From Candidatus Parcubacteria bacterium (GTDB lineage: Bacteria > Patescibacteriota > Patescibacteriia > Patescibacteriales > Patescibacteriaceae), in NCBI GenBank assembly GCA_023459655.1, contig JAEWTE010000018.1, forward strand, positions 1 through 9,233: a stretch of DNA of 9,233 nucleotides, in the 5' to 3' direction. This document shows, in pieces, positions 1 to 6,354 of the stretch. Under the pieces are notes generated by a model. It was not told the DNA's origin. It did no database searches and saw only the letters and a program-made list of their open reading frames with translations. A program made the position numbers and the translations under genes. Every line of letters begins with the position of its first letter. Within the stretch, counting starts at the first letter, position 1.

Positions 1-642
1 TTTTTCAAAACCGGACCAGGGGAATATGGTCAAGGTGATATTTTTTGGGGAATTACTGTACCTCAACAACGATCAATGGTTAAACAATTTTCCAACCTAT
101 CATTAATTGAAATTAAAAAAATGTTAGCCGACCCAATACACGAGGTTCGCCTAACTGCTGGCCTTATTTTAGTTGACCAATACCAACATAATCCTGACAA
201 ACATCAAGACTACTTAGATTTTTATCTAAATAATATAGAAAGATTTAATAACTGGGACTTAATTGATTTAACCGCCCCAAAAATTATTGGACAATATTTA
301 GTTAAAAATAAAAACAATAACTTATTAAAAAATCTAAGTTATAGCAAAAACATGTGGGCCAGACGAGCAGCTATGGTTGCTAATTTAAGTTTAATCAGAG
401 CTGGTGACTATCAGACAGCGCTAATTATGGCCAAGCAATATTTAACCGAACAACATGATTTACTACACAAAGCCACAGGTTGGGTCTTAAGAGAGGTTGG
501 CAAACGTAATCAACCGGCCCTGATTAATTTTCTTGATCATCAAGCTAGTCGAATGCCTAGAGTTATGTTAAGGTATAGTATAGAAAAATTACCAGAACCA
601 CTCCGACAAAAATATTTAAAAACTCGTTATGAAATCAATTAA
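1..642 (+). CDS. AlkD-family DNA alkylation repair glycosylase (5' partial)
   Basis: This family removes N3- and N7-alkylated purines from DNA through a superhelix of HEAT-like helical repeats, without flipping the base. The frame is open to the left edge, and the residues before the first ATG (76) read FFKTGPGEYGQGDIFWGI then VPQQR, the conserved N-terminal AlkD motif. The start is therefore outside the window and about 20-25 residues are missing; the visible part has 213 residues. Family landmarks are present: NNWDLID (nt 250-270), whose Trp and Asp match W109 and D113 of Bacillus cereus AlkD; WARRAA with the pocket Arg (nt 355-372); KATGWVLREVGKR with the late Trp (nt 469-507); and MPRVMLRYSIEKLP near the end. 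It overlaps the next gene by 14 bases, so the two are probably co-transcribed, although no functional link is evident. The alkylated-base role is from family knowledge; the exact substrates are not known. Confidence 0.93.
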   Translation, partial: FFKTGPGEYGQGDIFWGITVPQQRSMVKQFSNLSLIEIKKMLADPIHEVRLTAGLILVDQYQHNPDKHQDYLDFYLNNIERFNNWDLIDLTAPKIIGQYLVKNKNNNLLKNLSYSKNMWARRAAMVANLSLIRAGDYQTALIMAKQYLTEQHDLLHKATGWVLREVGKRNQPALINFLDHQASRMPRVMLRYSIEKLPEPLRQKYLKTRYEIN

Positions 643-1393
643 ACTAATTGATATCCAATTAAATAACCTAACTAATCCTGAATTAAAATTACTTTTAACT
701 AATTATCTAGCCAGCCAACAAAATCATCTAATTGTTACGGTTAATCCAGAATTTATTTTAACTGCTAAAAAAAATCGGCAATTTCGTGATATTCTTAACC
801 AAGCTGACTTATCTTTACCTGATGGTTTCGGCTTAAGTCTGGCTGCTTTAACTTATGGCCAAAAATTAATCCGCCATACTGGAGCCGATCTAACTGCCGA
901 ATTACTAGCTCAAGCCGAACAAAATAACTGGCCAATCGCTCTAATTAATTGGCGTGGCGGATTATCTTCAGCCAAACAATTGAGACCAGCCCTATCAGCT
1001 ATATTCCCCAAGCTTCGTCTATTAATTGAAGATACTAGTCGCAATGGTCAATTGGGCCAGCGACAATTACTTAGATTAAAACAATTTCAACCAATTATTA
1101 TCTTCTGCTCCTTGGGCGCCCCTTATCAGGAATATTTTTTAGATAAACATAAACTGACTTGGCCTAGCTCTAAAATTATGATCGGTATTGGTGGTAGCTT
1201 TGATTTTATCATTGGAAGAGTCAAGCGAGCGCCTAAGTTTTGGCGCAATTGCGGCCTAGAATGGCTCTGGCGACTAATCCAACAACCTCAGCGCTGGCGA
1301 CGTATTTGGAATGCCGTTGCTGTCTTTAGCTGGCAATTTATAGTTTGGCGTTTTAATAAAAATCGGCCGCCCAGCTTTACTAGGCGACCATAA
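629..1393 (+). CDS. WecG/TagA/CpsF-family (GT26) glycosyltransferase
   Basis: This is a membrane-associated glycosyltransferase. The family moves a UDP-activated amino sugar (ManNAc or ManNAcA) onto an undecaprenyl-diphosphate-linked sugar in the synthesis of teichoic acid linkage units, enterobacterial common antigen or capsule. At 254 residues it has normal length. Visible motifs in order are TVNPEF (37-42), ADLSLPDGFG (59-68), TGADLTAELL (84-93), LGAPYQEYF (162-170), GIGGSFDFIIGRVKRAP (186-202) and GLEWLWRLIQQPQRWRR (209-225). T37 and D65 fall at the same positions as key residues of Thermoanaerobacter TagA, with D65 the proposed catalytic base. The basic, Trp-rich C-terminal tail fits the appendage that carries TagA to the membrane. 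The start overlaps the preceding gene by 14 bases and has no Shine-Dalgarno site, which suggests translational coupling. The actual sugar and polymer cannot be told from sequence. Confidence 0.93.
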   Translation: MKSIKLIDIQLNNLTNPELKLLLTNYLASQQNHLIVTVNPEFILTAKKNRQFRDILNQADLSLPDGFGLSLAALTYGQKLIRHTGADLTAELLAQAEQNNWPIALINWRGGLSSAKQLRPALSAIFPKLRLLIEDTSRNGQLGQRQLLRLKQFQPIIIFCSLGAPYQEYFLDKHKLTWPSSKIMIGIGGSFDFIIGRVKRAPKFWRNCGLEWLWRLIQQPQRWRRIWNAVAVFSWQFIVWRFNKNRPPSFTRRP

Positions 1394-1412
1394 AAATCAA
1401 TCTTACTTATTT

Positions 1413-1452
1413 TTATTAACGAGCAGCCGTTATTGCTCTTTTTTGTTAATAA
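1413..1452 (+). terminator. Hairpin terminator after the glycosyltransferase gene
   Basis: A stem GAGCA (1421-1425) / TGCTC (1434-1438) is followed directly by six T (1439-1444). Outside this core, TTATTAAC (1413-1420) pairs perfectly with GTTAATAA (1445-1452), giving a nested palindrome with the T tract bulged out. The hairpin begins about 20 bases after the stop of the plus-strand unit, as expected for an intrinsic terminator. The last codons and stop (1430-1432) of the broken minus-strand gene lie inside it. The core stem is short, so efficiency is uncertain. Confidence 0.6.
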
Positions 1453-1836
1453 GCCATTCACGTAGACTTATTGTTTCTTGACTACTAGTATAAAATATTC
1501 CCCCCTCGTCAATCGTGACCATCTGTTTAATTTGCCCATTAAACAAATAAACATCGACTGAATTAGGATAAGGACCAATCTCTTCATAAATATCAGTTAT
1601 ATTGTTAATAACTGATAACTTTTATTATGATTTGAGAGTCGCCAAGTTTGATCACCGGCCTGATAATAAACAAACAGGCCCTCAACACAACCCAACCAAG
1701 TTACATCAGGAAAAATAACCGACTTGATCCGACAATTAACCTGGATTTGATCGGGAATAATCATTTCTGCTGGCAAAGCCACTATGATAACAATGAACAT
1801 TGCTACCATTAAACAAAGAACAACTTTTTTTGTCAT
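1430..1836 (-). pseudogene. Frameshifted small membrane-anchored or secreted protein, function unknown
   Basis: I do not recognise the family. The first part reads from ATG 1836 (MTKKVVLCLMVAMFIVIIV) to a stop at 1597-1599. A second open frame from 1621 to the stop at 1430-1432 continues it with 63 further residues, including IYEEIGPYPNSVDVYLFNGQ and GIFYTSSQETISLREWL, which look like real protein. Adding one A to the AAAA run (plus-strand TTTT at 1620-1623) joins the parts into about 135 residues. The N-terminus is one hydrophobic segment (about residues 4-22), a signal peptide or membrane anchor; two Cys in the following region (CRIKS, LGCVEG) could form a disulfide outside the cell. ATG 1836 is preferred over the upstream ATG at 1857 because AGAGAGG (1843-1849) sits six bases before it. 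No standard slippery site is visible, so a natural mutation or a base-calling error is likelier than programmed frameshifting. Confidence 0.72.
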
Positions 1837-1842
1837 GATAAA

Positions 1843-1849
1843 CCTCTCT
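1843..1849 (-). promoter_or_regulatory. Ribosome binding site AGAGAGG that fixes the start at 1836
   Basis: AGAGAGG lies six bases upstream of ATG 1836 and not upstream of the in-frame ATG at 1857, so it decides the start. It is the only clear Shine-Dalgarno-like site before any start codon in this window. Confidence 0.6.
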
Positions 1850-1870
1850 TTGAACAATAAAGTACCTTTT

Positions 1871-1900
1871 ATTATTCGTTTAAAAACTATTATTTGTCAA
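1871..1900 (-). promoter_or_regulatory. Sigma-70-type promoter of the frameshifted gene
   Basis: On the minus strand a perfect TTGACA -35 box (1895-1900) is followed after 18 bases by AATAAT (1871-1876), five of six matches to TATAAT. Transcription would start near 1864, leaving a leader of about 28 bases with the AGAGAGG ribosome binding site. It is divergent from the promoter of the M23 peptidase gene. Confidence 0.6.
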
Positions 1901-1935
1901 TATAAGTCGATGCTCTAGGCAGTTAAGTTGAAAAA

Positions 1936-1944
1936 TGATATAAT
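1936..1944 (+). promoter_or_regulatory. Extended -10 promoter of the M23 gene, predicting a leaderless mRNA
   Basis: TGATATAAT is a perfect extended -10 element (TGnTATAAT). The last T is six bases before the ATG at 1951, so the expected start of transcription coincides with the A of the start codon. There is no good -35 box at 17 bases (TAGGCA, 1916-1921), as is common for extended -10 promoters, and no Shine-Dalgarno site before the ATG. Confidence 0.65.
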
Positions 1945-1950
1945 AACGCC

Positions 1951-3204
1951 ATGAAAAAATTCCACCTATTAAAACAAGCCACTATCGGCCTTTTGTTTTT
2001 AGCTCTATTGTTTTTAGCCTCAACCGCCCTCCGGGCACCATCGGCCAAAGGAGATTACCAAGCCGAAATCAATGAGCTAAACCAACAAATTGGCGATAAA
2101 AAAAGCTCTCTAACCAAGCTTCGTGATCAACAACGTTATTATCAACAACTCATCACTGAAAAACAAAAAGAAAAGGCTAGTCTTAGCGGACAATTGGCTA
2201 TATTAGATAATAAGATGGCCGAAATTGAACTGGATGTTCAAGGAACTAAATTAGAAATTGAACAAACTGAATTAGAACTAAAAAGTTTAGAACTAGAAAT
2301 AGCTAGCAAAGATCAATCAATCAATCAAAGCAAAGATAAACTAAGTCGATTAATAAAAACTATTGATCAACAGGGGAGTAAAAGTGCCCTGGAAATAGTT
2401 TTACTCAACGATTCTTTTTCTGATTTTCTCAATGAAATAAAATATCTCAATGATATTAGCAGCGGAGTTCGCGATCAATTAGAAGATCTTAAAAAACTTA
2501 AAGAATCATTAGAAGAACAGCGCTTATCTCTAAATAATAAACACCAACAATTAGCTGAATTACAGCAAATACTAGCTGATAAAAAAGATTCACTTGACCA
2601 GGAAAAACAAAATAAAGCCTTTATTCTAGATCAAACCCAACTATCTGAAAGTCAGTATCAAAACTTATTAGCCGCCGCTAAACAAGAACAAAATCAAGCT
2701 AATGCCGAAATCAGTAGTCTAGAAAAATCGGTTCGACAAAAATTAGCTCAGCTAGAAGCTAGTCGACCTAAAAATAACACACCCAGTCAAACTAATCTTT
2801 CCACCTTAATTTGGCCAGTACCTAAAAATAGAGTTAATGCCTATTTTCATGACCCAGATTATCCATTTCGCAATCTTTTTGAACACCCAGCTATTGATAT
2901 TCGAGCGGCCCAAAATACTGCCCTCGTTGCTGCTGCCGATGGCTATGTTGCTGCAGCTAAAGATGCGGGAATGGGCTATAGCTATATAATGATTGTTCAC
3001 AATAACGGATTAGCCACTGTTTATGGGCATGTTTCTAAAATACTAGTCAAAGAAGATCAATATGTCTCAGCCGGTCAATTAATTGGTCGTAGCGGCGGTA
3101 TGCCTGGAACACCAGGGGCTGGTCGATTAACCACTGGACCGCACCTTCATTTTGAAGTTCGTTTAAACGGTATTCCAGTTGATCCATTAGCTTACTTACC
3201 ATGA
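1951..3204 (+). CDS. Coiled-coil M23 murein endopeptidase (EnvC/NlpD-like architecture)
   Basis: This is an exported zinc peptidase that should cut peptide cross-links of the wall during division, growth or assembly of envelope machines. Residues 1-32 are a basic start and a hydrophobic signal peptide or anchor (LLFLALLFLASTALRA). Residues about 35-275 are a long Lys/Glu/Gln/Leu-rich coiled coil. An Asn/Thr/Ser linker leads to the M23 domain, about 288-417. The metal ligands are intact: H312 and D316 in HPAID, and H400 in PHLHFEV; the catalytic H360 (YGHVS) and H398 are also present. It should thus be active, unlike E. coli EnvC, whose LytM domain is degenerate. The ATG at 1951 follows an extended -10 box so closely that the mRNA is probably leaderless. 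The TGA stop overlaps the start of the pilin-like gene (ATGA), so translation of the two is coupled. The architecture and active site are clear; the exact role in the cell is inferred. Confidence 0.93.
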   Translation: MKKFHLLKQATIGLLFLALLFLASTALRAPSAKGDYQAEINELNQQIGDKKSSLTKLRDQQRYYQQLITEKQKEKASLSGQLAILDNKMAEIELDVQGTKLEIEQTELELKSLELEIASKDQSINQSKDKLSRLIKTIDQQGSKSALEIVLLNDSFSDFLNEIKYLNDISSGVRDQLEDLKKLKESLEEQRLSLNNKHQQLAELQQILADKKDSLDQEKQNKAFILDQTQLSESQYQNLLAAAKQEQNQANAEISSLEKSVRQKLAQLEASRPKNNTPSQTNLSTLIWPVPKNRVNAYFHDPDYPFRNLFEHPAIDIRAAQNTALVAAADGYVAAAKDAGMGYSYIMIVHNNGLATVYGHVSKILVKEDQYVSAGQLIGRSGGMPGTPGAGRLTTGPHLHFEVRLNGIPVDPLAYLP

Positions 3205-3776
3205 TCATCCAACTAACTAAAAATCGACCCGGTTTTGGGCCATTAGAGGCTATTTTAGTACTGAGTACCTTATTATTAATTATTAGTGCTGGCTTTACCT
3301 ATTGGTCAATTGACCAAGCTAAACAACGTGATCAAATACGAATTACTAATTTAAAAAAAATACAATCAGCTATTAACCAATATTATAACCAATATCGAGA
3401 ATTTCCAGTCGGGGACCAAGATGTTGGCAATTGGGATTTAGGTTATAAAGGATCAGACGACCAACGGTTTATTTATCCATTAGTTGAAAAAGGGTTCTTA
3501 CCAGCTAATTTTCAAGCTGATCCGCTTTCACAATACAATATTGATCGAGGAGTTGATTATAATTTTCGCTATCAAGTTTACGCTGATGATGGCCAGTTTT
3601 GTCCACGTGGCCAAGGACAATTCTATGTTTTAGGTATTCGCGACCTTGAGTCTACCAGTGGTGATCCAGCTGATCCTAAGTTTGAGGATAGCGGTTTTAA
3701 TTGTAAGAATCGTAATTGGCAAGATGAGTTTGATTATGTCGTTGGTGCCTTTGCCAATCCCTTAAAGAAAAAATAA
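3201..3776 (+). CDS. Type IV pilin-like (prepilin) protein
   Basis: The protein carries an 11-residue basic leader ending in Gly, then F12-G-P-L-E16 and a hydrophobic helix (about 17-36). This is a class III prepilin signal: cleavage after G11 by a PilD-type prepilin peptidase and the essential Glu at mature position 5. The amphipathic region that follows (about 40-66, ITNLKKIQSAINQYYNQY) is the usual pilin N-terminal helix. The globular part (about 67-191) is rich in Asp, Gly and aromatic residues, with two Cys (C134, C168) that could form a disulfide. It could be a minor pilin or a type II secretion pseudopilin; sequence alone does not decide. The start overlaps the M23 stop by four bases without a ribosome binding site, so the two are made together. 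No pilus ATPase, PilC or PilD gene is in the window. Confidence 0.85.
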   Translation: MIIQLTKNRPGFGPLEAILVLSTLLLIISAGFTYWSIDQAKQRDQIRITNLKKIQSAINQYYNQYREFPVGDQDVGNWDLGYKGSDDQRFIYPLVEKGFLPANFQADPLSQYNIDRGVDYNFRYQVYADDGQFCPRGQGQFYVLGIRDLESTSGDPADPKFEDSGFNCKNRNWQDEFDYVVGAFANPLKKK

Positions 3777-3794
3777 AAACTACTCCAATCAATC

Positions 3795-3836
3795 TATAAA
3801 AAGAAATCAGGAAATATCTCCTGATTTCTTTTTATA
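3795..3836. terminator. Strong bidirectional intrinsic terminator
   Basis: An 18-bp perfect stem (3795-3812 with 3819-3836; core AGAAATCAGGA / TCCTGATTTCT) closes a six-base loop AATATC. The arms end in A-rich and T-rich tracts, so RNA read from either strand has a U-rich 3' side. It starts 18 bases after the pilin-like gene's stop and lies at the far end of the convergent minus-strand unit. Confidence 0.88.
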
Positions 3837-3865
3837 TTAGCTAAGTAACCTAGGGGAGCATAAGT

Positions 3866-3901
3866 TATAATGTCGCACAATACATCTTATACGACATTAT
3901 A
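3866..3901. repeat. Perfect 10-bp inverted repeat with 16-bp spacer
   Basis: TATAATGTCG (3866-3875) and its exact reverse complement CGACATTATA (3892-3901) flank 16 bases. Each strand thus carries TATAAT, a -10-like hexamer, at the start of the arm, but I see no convincing -35 box for either. There is no T tract, so it is unlikely to be a terminator. A dimeric regulator site or a structured 3' end of the minus-strand mRNA are possible. The rest of 3837-3945 is AT-rich and shows nothing else I can name. Confidence 0.5.
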
Positions 3902-3945
3902 TCTCTTCTCTAATTAATCTAACCAATTAAAATTAACTAAGCTAA

Positions 3946-4095
3946 TTAAGGATAAGTCAAAATTAAACCCATCAGGTGCAACTCTGGATTAAACAATAAT
4001 AAAACCTTACATAATAACAAAAAAATACCAACTATCAAGACACAGAACACCAAAACTGCTAAGAAAAAGACTAGTTTAAAAATTTTTTCATCCAT
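3946..4095 (-). CDS. 49-residue membrane mini-protein downstream of ftsQ-like gene
   Basis: An ATG at 4095 opens a 49-residue frame beginning MDEKIFKLVFFLAVLVFC and ending LILTYP before TAA (3946-3948). It has a short charged N-terminus (D2, E3, K4, K7), a hydrophobic stretch from about residue 8 to 35 interrupted only by K30, and a short tail NPELHLMGLILTYP. It would be a single-pass, or possibly hairpin, membrane protein. It starts 20 bases after the stop of the ftsQ-like gene on the same strand, so it is probably the last gene of that transcript. TATATT lies directly before the ATG and could be a -10 box, but there is no ribosome binding site. No family is recognised, and a chance open frame in AT-rich DNA is possible. 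Confidence 0.5.
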   Translation of the reverse strand: MDEKIFKLVFFLAVLVFCVLIVGIFLLLCKVLLLFNPELHLMGLILTYP

Positions 4096-4115
4096 AATAT
4101 AGTTTTAAATTGAAT

Positions 4116-5069
4116 TTATTGATAAATGATTCTATCCCCGTATCGCAAATCAATCACTTGAGCCTGACTCAATTGTTGACCAAATTTACCGCGACCGGCT
4201 TGCCACAACTCTAATTGTTGACTCAAATCACGACGCAAAGTTAATTTAATAATTTGCTGATTTTCCGCCACAACTTCTAAAGAATTGGGCTCCTGACTAT
4301 TAAAATTAAATTTTTGAGGAGTTTTTTCTGGCCAATCAGCTTGACTTATCTGGCCAATCATCGGCCAAACTAATTGATTAATTAAAACCTGTCGATCAGC
4401 CATTAGACTATCTGTTCCCTTATTCTCGATAACTGAAAAAAGCTTGGCACTAGCCTCGTTAGGCTGTTCTTGCTTAACTACTCGGCCAAACCGATTAACC
4501 CAGTAATACCAGCCATCTTCTTGCCAAATAGCCACTACTGGCTCTTCTTGAATCTTAATAGTAAATTTATTGGGCCAATGTCGACTCAGCCGACAATCCG
4601 CTAAACTATAATCAACTAATTGATTACATAATCGATTAGCCCTAGTCAACCAAAAATTACCTTGCCAGATCTGCCAAAATCGACCAGATAAAGCCATAGC
4701 TAACTTTGGTTGTAATTCATTAGCAGATATTAATTGATTACCCTCAATCTCAATCTGACTAACCCTAAAATAAGCCGAACAAAATAAACCATAACTAGTT
4801 CCACCAATTATCAAAACAATTACTGCAATTAAGCCTCCCCGTTTAATTTTTAGCCATAAACTACTATCAAAAAATCGTTTATTTAACCTTTTTTGACTAA
4901 AATTAGACAATTTATTATCTTTAGATCCTAAACAATGACCACTAGACACCAGTACTCGCTTAGTCGAAATTATCGGACTCGATTTTTTACGCTCAAGCTG
5001 ACTAGCCGCCAACTTGGAGCGTTGACTCATTACTACAACATTTTTTTTAGGCTGGGGGCGGGCCTTCAT
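4116..5069 (-). CDS. ftsQ: FtsQ/DivIB-type cell division protein with POTRA domain
   Basis: FtsQ is a bitopic division protein that joins FtsB and FtsL at the septum and helps control septal wall synthesis. Layout: a basic, Ser/Lys/Arg-rich cytoplasmic tail (1-78), one transmembrane helix (about 79-98, LIAVIVLIIGGTSYGLF), then a FtsQ-type POTRA domain (about 101-173) reading FRVSQIEIEGNQLISANEL and ending WPNKFTIKIQEEPVVAIW, with YYWVNRFGRVVKQ following as in the family. The C-terminal beta domain (to 317) is less conserved. The start lies six bases after the serS stop with no ribosome binding site; the cytoplasmic tail is longer than usual, and M14 is an alternative start. Usual neighbours (ftsA, ftsZ, murB, ddl) are absent; it follows two aminoacyl-tRNA synthetase genes instead. 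Confidence 0.85.
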   Translation of the reverse strand: MKARPQPKKNVVVMSQRSKLAASQLERKKSSPIISTKRVLVSSGHCLGSKDNKLSNFSQKRLNKRFFDSSLWLKIKRGGLIAVIVLIIGGTSYGLFCSAYFRVSQIEIEGNQLISANELQPKLAMALSGRFWQIWQGNFWLTRANRLCNQLVDYSLADCRLSRHWPNKFTIKIQEEPVVAIWQEDGWYYWVNRFGRVVKQEQPNEASAKLFSVIENKGTDSLMADRQVLINQLVWPMIGQISQADWPEKTPQKFNFNSQEPNSLEVVAENQQIIKLTLRRDLSQQLELWQAGRGKFGQQLSQAQVIDLRYGDRIIYQ

Positions 5070-5075
5070 AATATC

Positions 5076-6350
5076 TTAAATAAAAAACATTGACGATAAT
5101 TCTAACGGTATAAATGGTTTAAGGGCGACTGGCAATTTGATTCGACCATCAGCCTGCTGATGATTTTCAACAATAGCAATCATAGCTCTTGGCAAAGCTA
5201 AACCAGTACCATTTAAAGTATAGACTAAACCTTTCTTGCCATCGGCCGTCTGATACTTAATATCAAGACCACGGGCCTGATAATCAGTACAATTAGAGGC
5301 TGAAGTCATTTCAGCCCAATCACCCAATTGATCTTCTTTATTTGGCTTACCAGGCAACCAGGCTTCTAAATCAAAGGTTCGAGCCGATGGTGCACCTAAA
5401 TCAGCAGTACAATGATCAATAATGCGAAATGGAACCTCTAAACCGCTAAAAATTTCTTTTTCAATCTCTAATAATAATTGATGCTCCTTAGCACTATCTT
5501 CTGGTCGGCAATAAACAAACATTTCCACTTTATTAAATTGATGAACCCGAAAGATGCCCTTGGCAAATTTACTATAACTCCCCGCTTCGGTTCGGAAACA
5601 TTGAGACAAAGCCGCATAACGCAATGGCAGTTTATCACCCTTTAAAATCTCGTCTTGGTAATACCCCCCAAGGGTAATTTCAGCTGTACCAATTAAACTT
5701 AAATCATGACCTTCTAAATTATAAATCTGAGTTGACTGACCTCGTGGATTATAGCCCAAACGCTCAATAACGCTGGTTTTGGCTAAATCCGGCGTAATCA
5801 TCACCTGAAAACCATGTTTAGCAATAATAGCTAGACTATATTGAATTAGAGCTAACTCCAACCAAACTAAATCATTACTAGTATAATAAAATTTGGCTCC
5901 AGCTACTTTGGCCGCTCGTTCAAAATCTAGCCAATTCCACTGCTCGGCCAAGGCTAAATGATCTTTTGGTTCAAAAGCAAATTCAAGTGGCTGACCAAAC
6001 TCTTCTAAAACCGGATTATCCTCTTCGTTTAGACTACGAACCACCGCCGCATCAGTCTGATTAGGCACTGTTAATAATAAACTATCTAATTCTTCAATAA
6101 TCTTAACCAGCCGCTCTTCACCTTCTTTAATCGCCTGATTATTAGCTTTAATCTCAACAATCTGCTCAGTGGTTGGTTTTTGTTTAGACCAAACATTACG
6201 CTTAGCTCGCTGTTCATCAAGTTCTTGTTGCAAACTGCGACGCTGTTCATCGAGTTCAACCAAGTGATCGATATCGACTTGGGCTAAGCGATAATGACAA
6301 TTTTCTTTAACTTCAGACAAATTTTCTCGGATGTATTTTAAATCCAACAT
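5076..6350 (-). CDS. serS: Seryl-tRNA synthetase
   Basis: This enzyme charges tRNA-Ser (and tRNA-Sec where present) with serine in the cytoplasm. At 424 residues it has normal bacterial length. It begins MLDLKYIREN, typical of SerS, followed by the long antiparallel coiled-coil arm that grips the tRNA variable loop (about 28-95). The class II core follows: LIGTAEITLGGYY (219-231) for serine binding, motif 2 with FRTEAGS (252-258) leading to RVHQFNKVEMF (268-278), EMTSASNCTDYQAR (347-360), and motif 3 TLNGTGLALPR (378-388) with the ATP-binding Arg. Motif 2 has YSKFAKGIF where many bacteria have a shorter Arg-rich loop, and the SNCTD segment has SAS before it, but no catalytic residue appears lost. 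It starts four bases after lysS. Confidence 0.97.
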   Translation of the reverse strand: MLDLKYIRENLSEVKENCHYRLAQVDIDHLVELDEQRRSLQQELDEQRAKRNVWSKQKPTTEQIVEIKANNQAIKEGEERLVKIIEELDSLLLTVPNQTDAAVVRSLNEEDNPVLEEFGQPLEFAFEPKDHLALAEQWNWLDFERAAKVAGAKFYYTSNDLVWLELALIQYSLAIIAKHGFQVMITPDLAKTSVIERLGYNPRGQSTQIYNLEGHDLSLIGTAEITLGGYYQDEILKGDKLPLRYAALSQCFRTEAGSYSKFAKGIFRVHQFNKVEMFVYCRPEDSAKEHQLLLEIEKEIFSGLEVPFRIIDHCTADLGAPSARTFDLEAWLPGKPNKEDQLGDWAEMTSASNCTDYQARGLDIKYQTADGKKGLVYTLNGTGLALPRAMIAIVENHQQADGRIKLPVALKPFIPLELSSMFFI

Positions 6351-6354
6351 ATTA

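Noticed and set aside
1600..1624. Programmed -1 ribosomal frameshift in the broken gene
   Set aside because: Zero-frame codons there are AAT AAA AGT; no X XXY YYZ heptamer fits, re-pairing would fall on TAA, and an A4 run is short for transcriptional slippage.
1597..1857. Intact 86-residue gene starting at ATG 1857
   Set aside because: The ribosome binding site favours ATG 1836, and coding sequence clearly continues in another frame past the stop at 1597, so it is treated as the front half of a broken gene.
2806..3000. Minus-strand open frame of 64 codons
   Set aside because: It lies wholly inside the conserved M23 domain and has no family features; shadow frame.
3202..3204. UGA recoded as Gly or Trp, as in some Patescibacteria lineages
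   Set aside because: TGA ends the M23 gene exactly at the family's C-terminus and overlaps the next ATG; no in-frame TGA is needed in any other gene.
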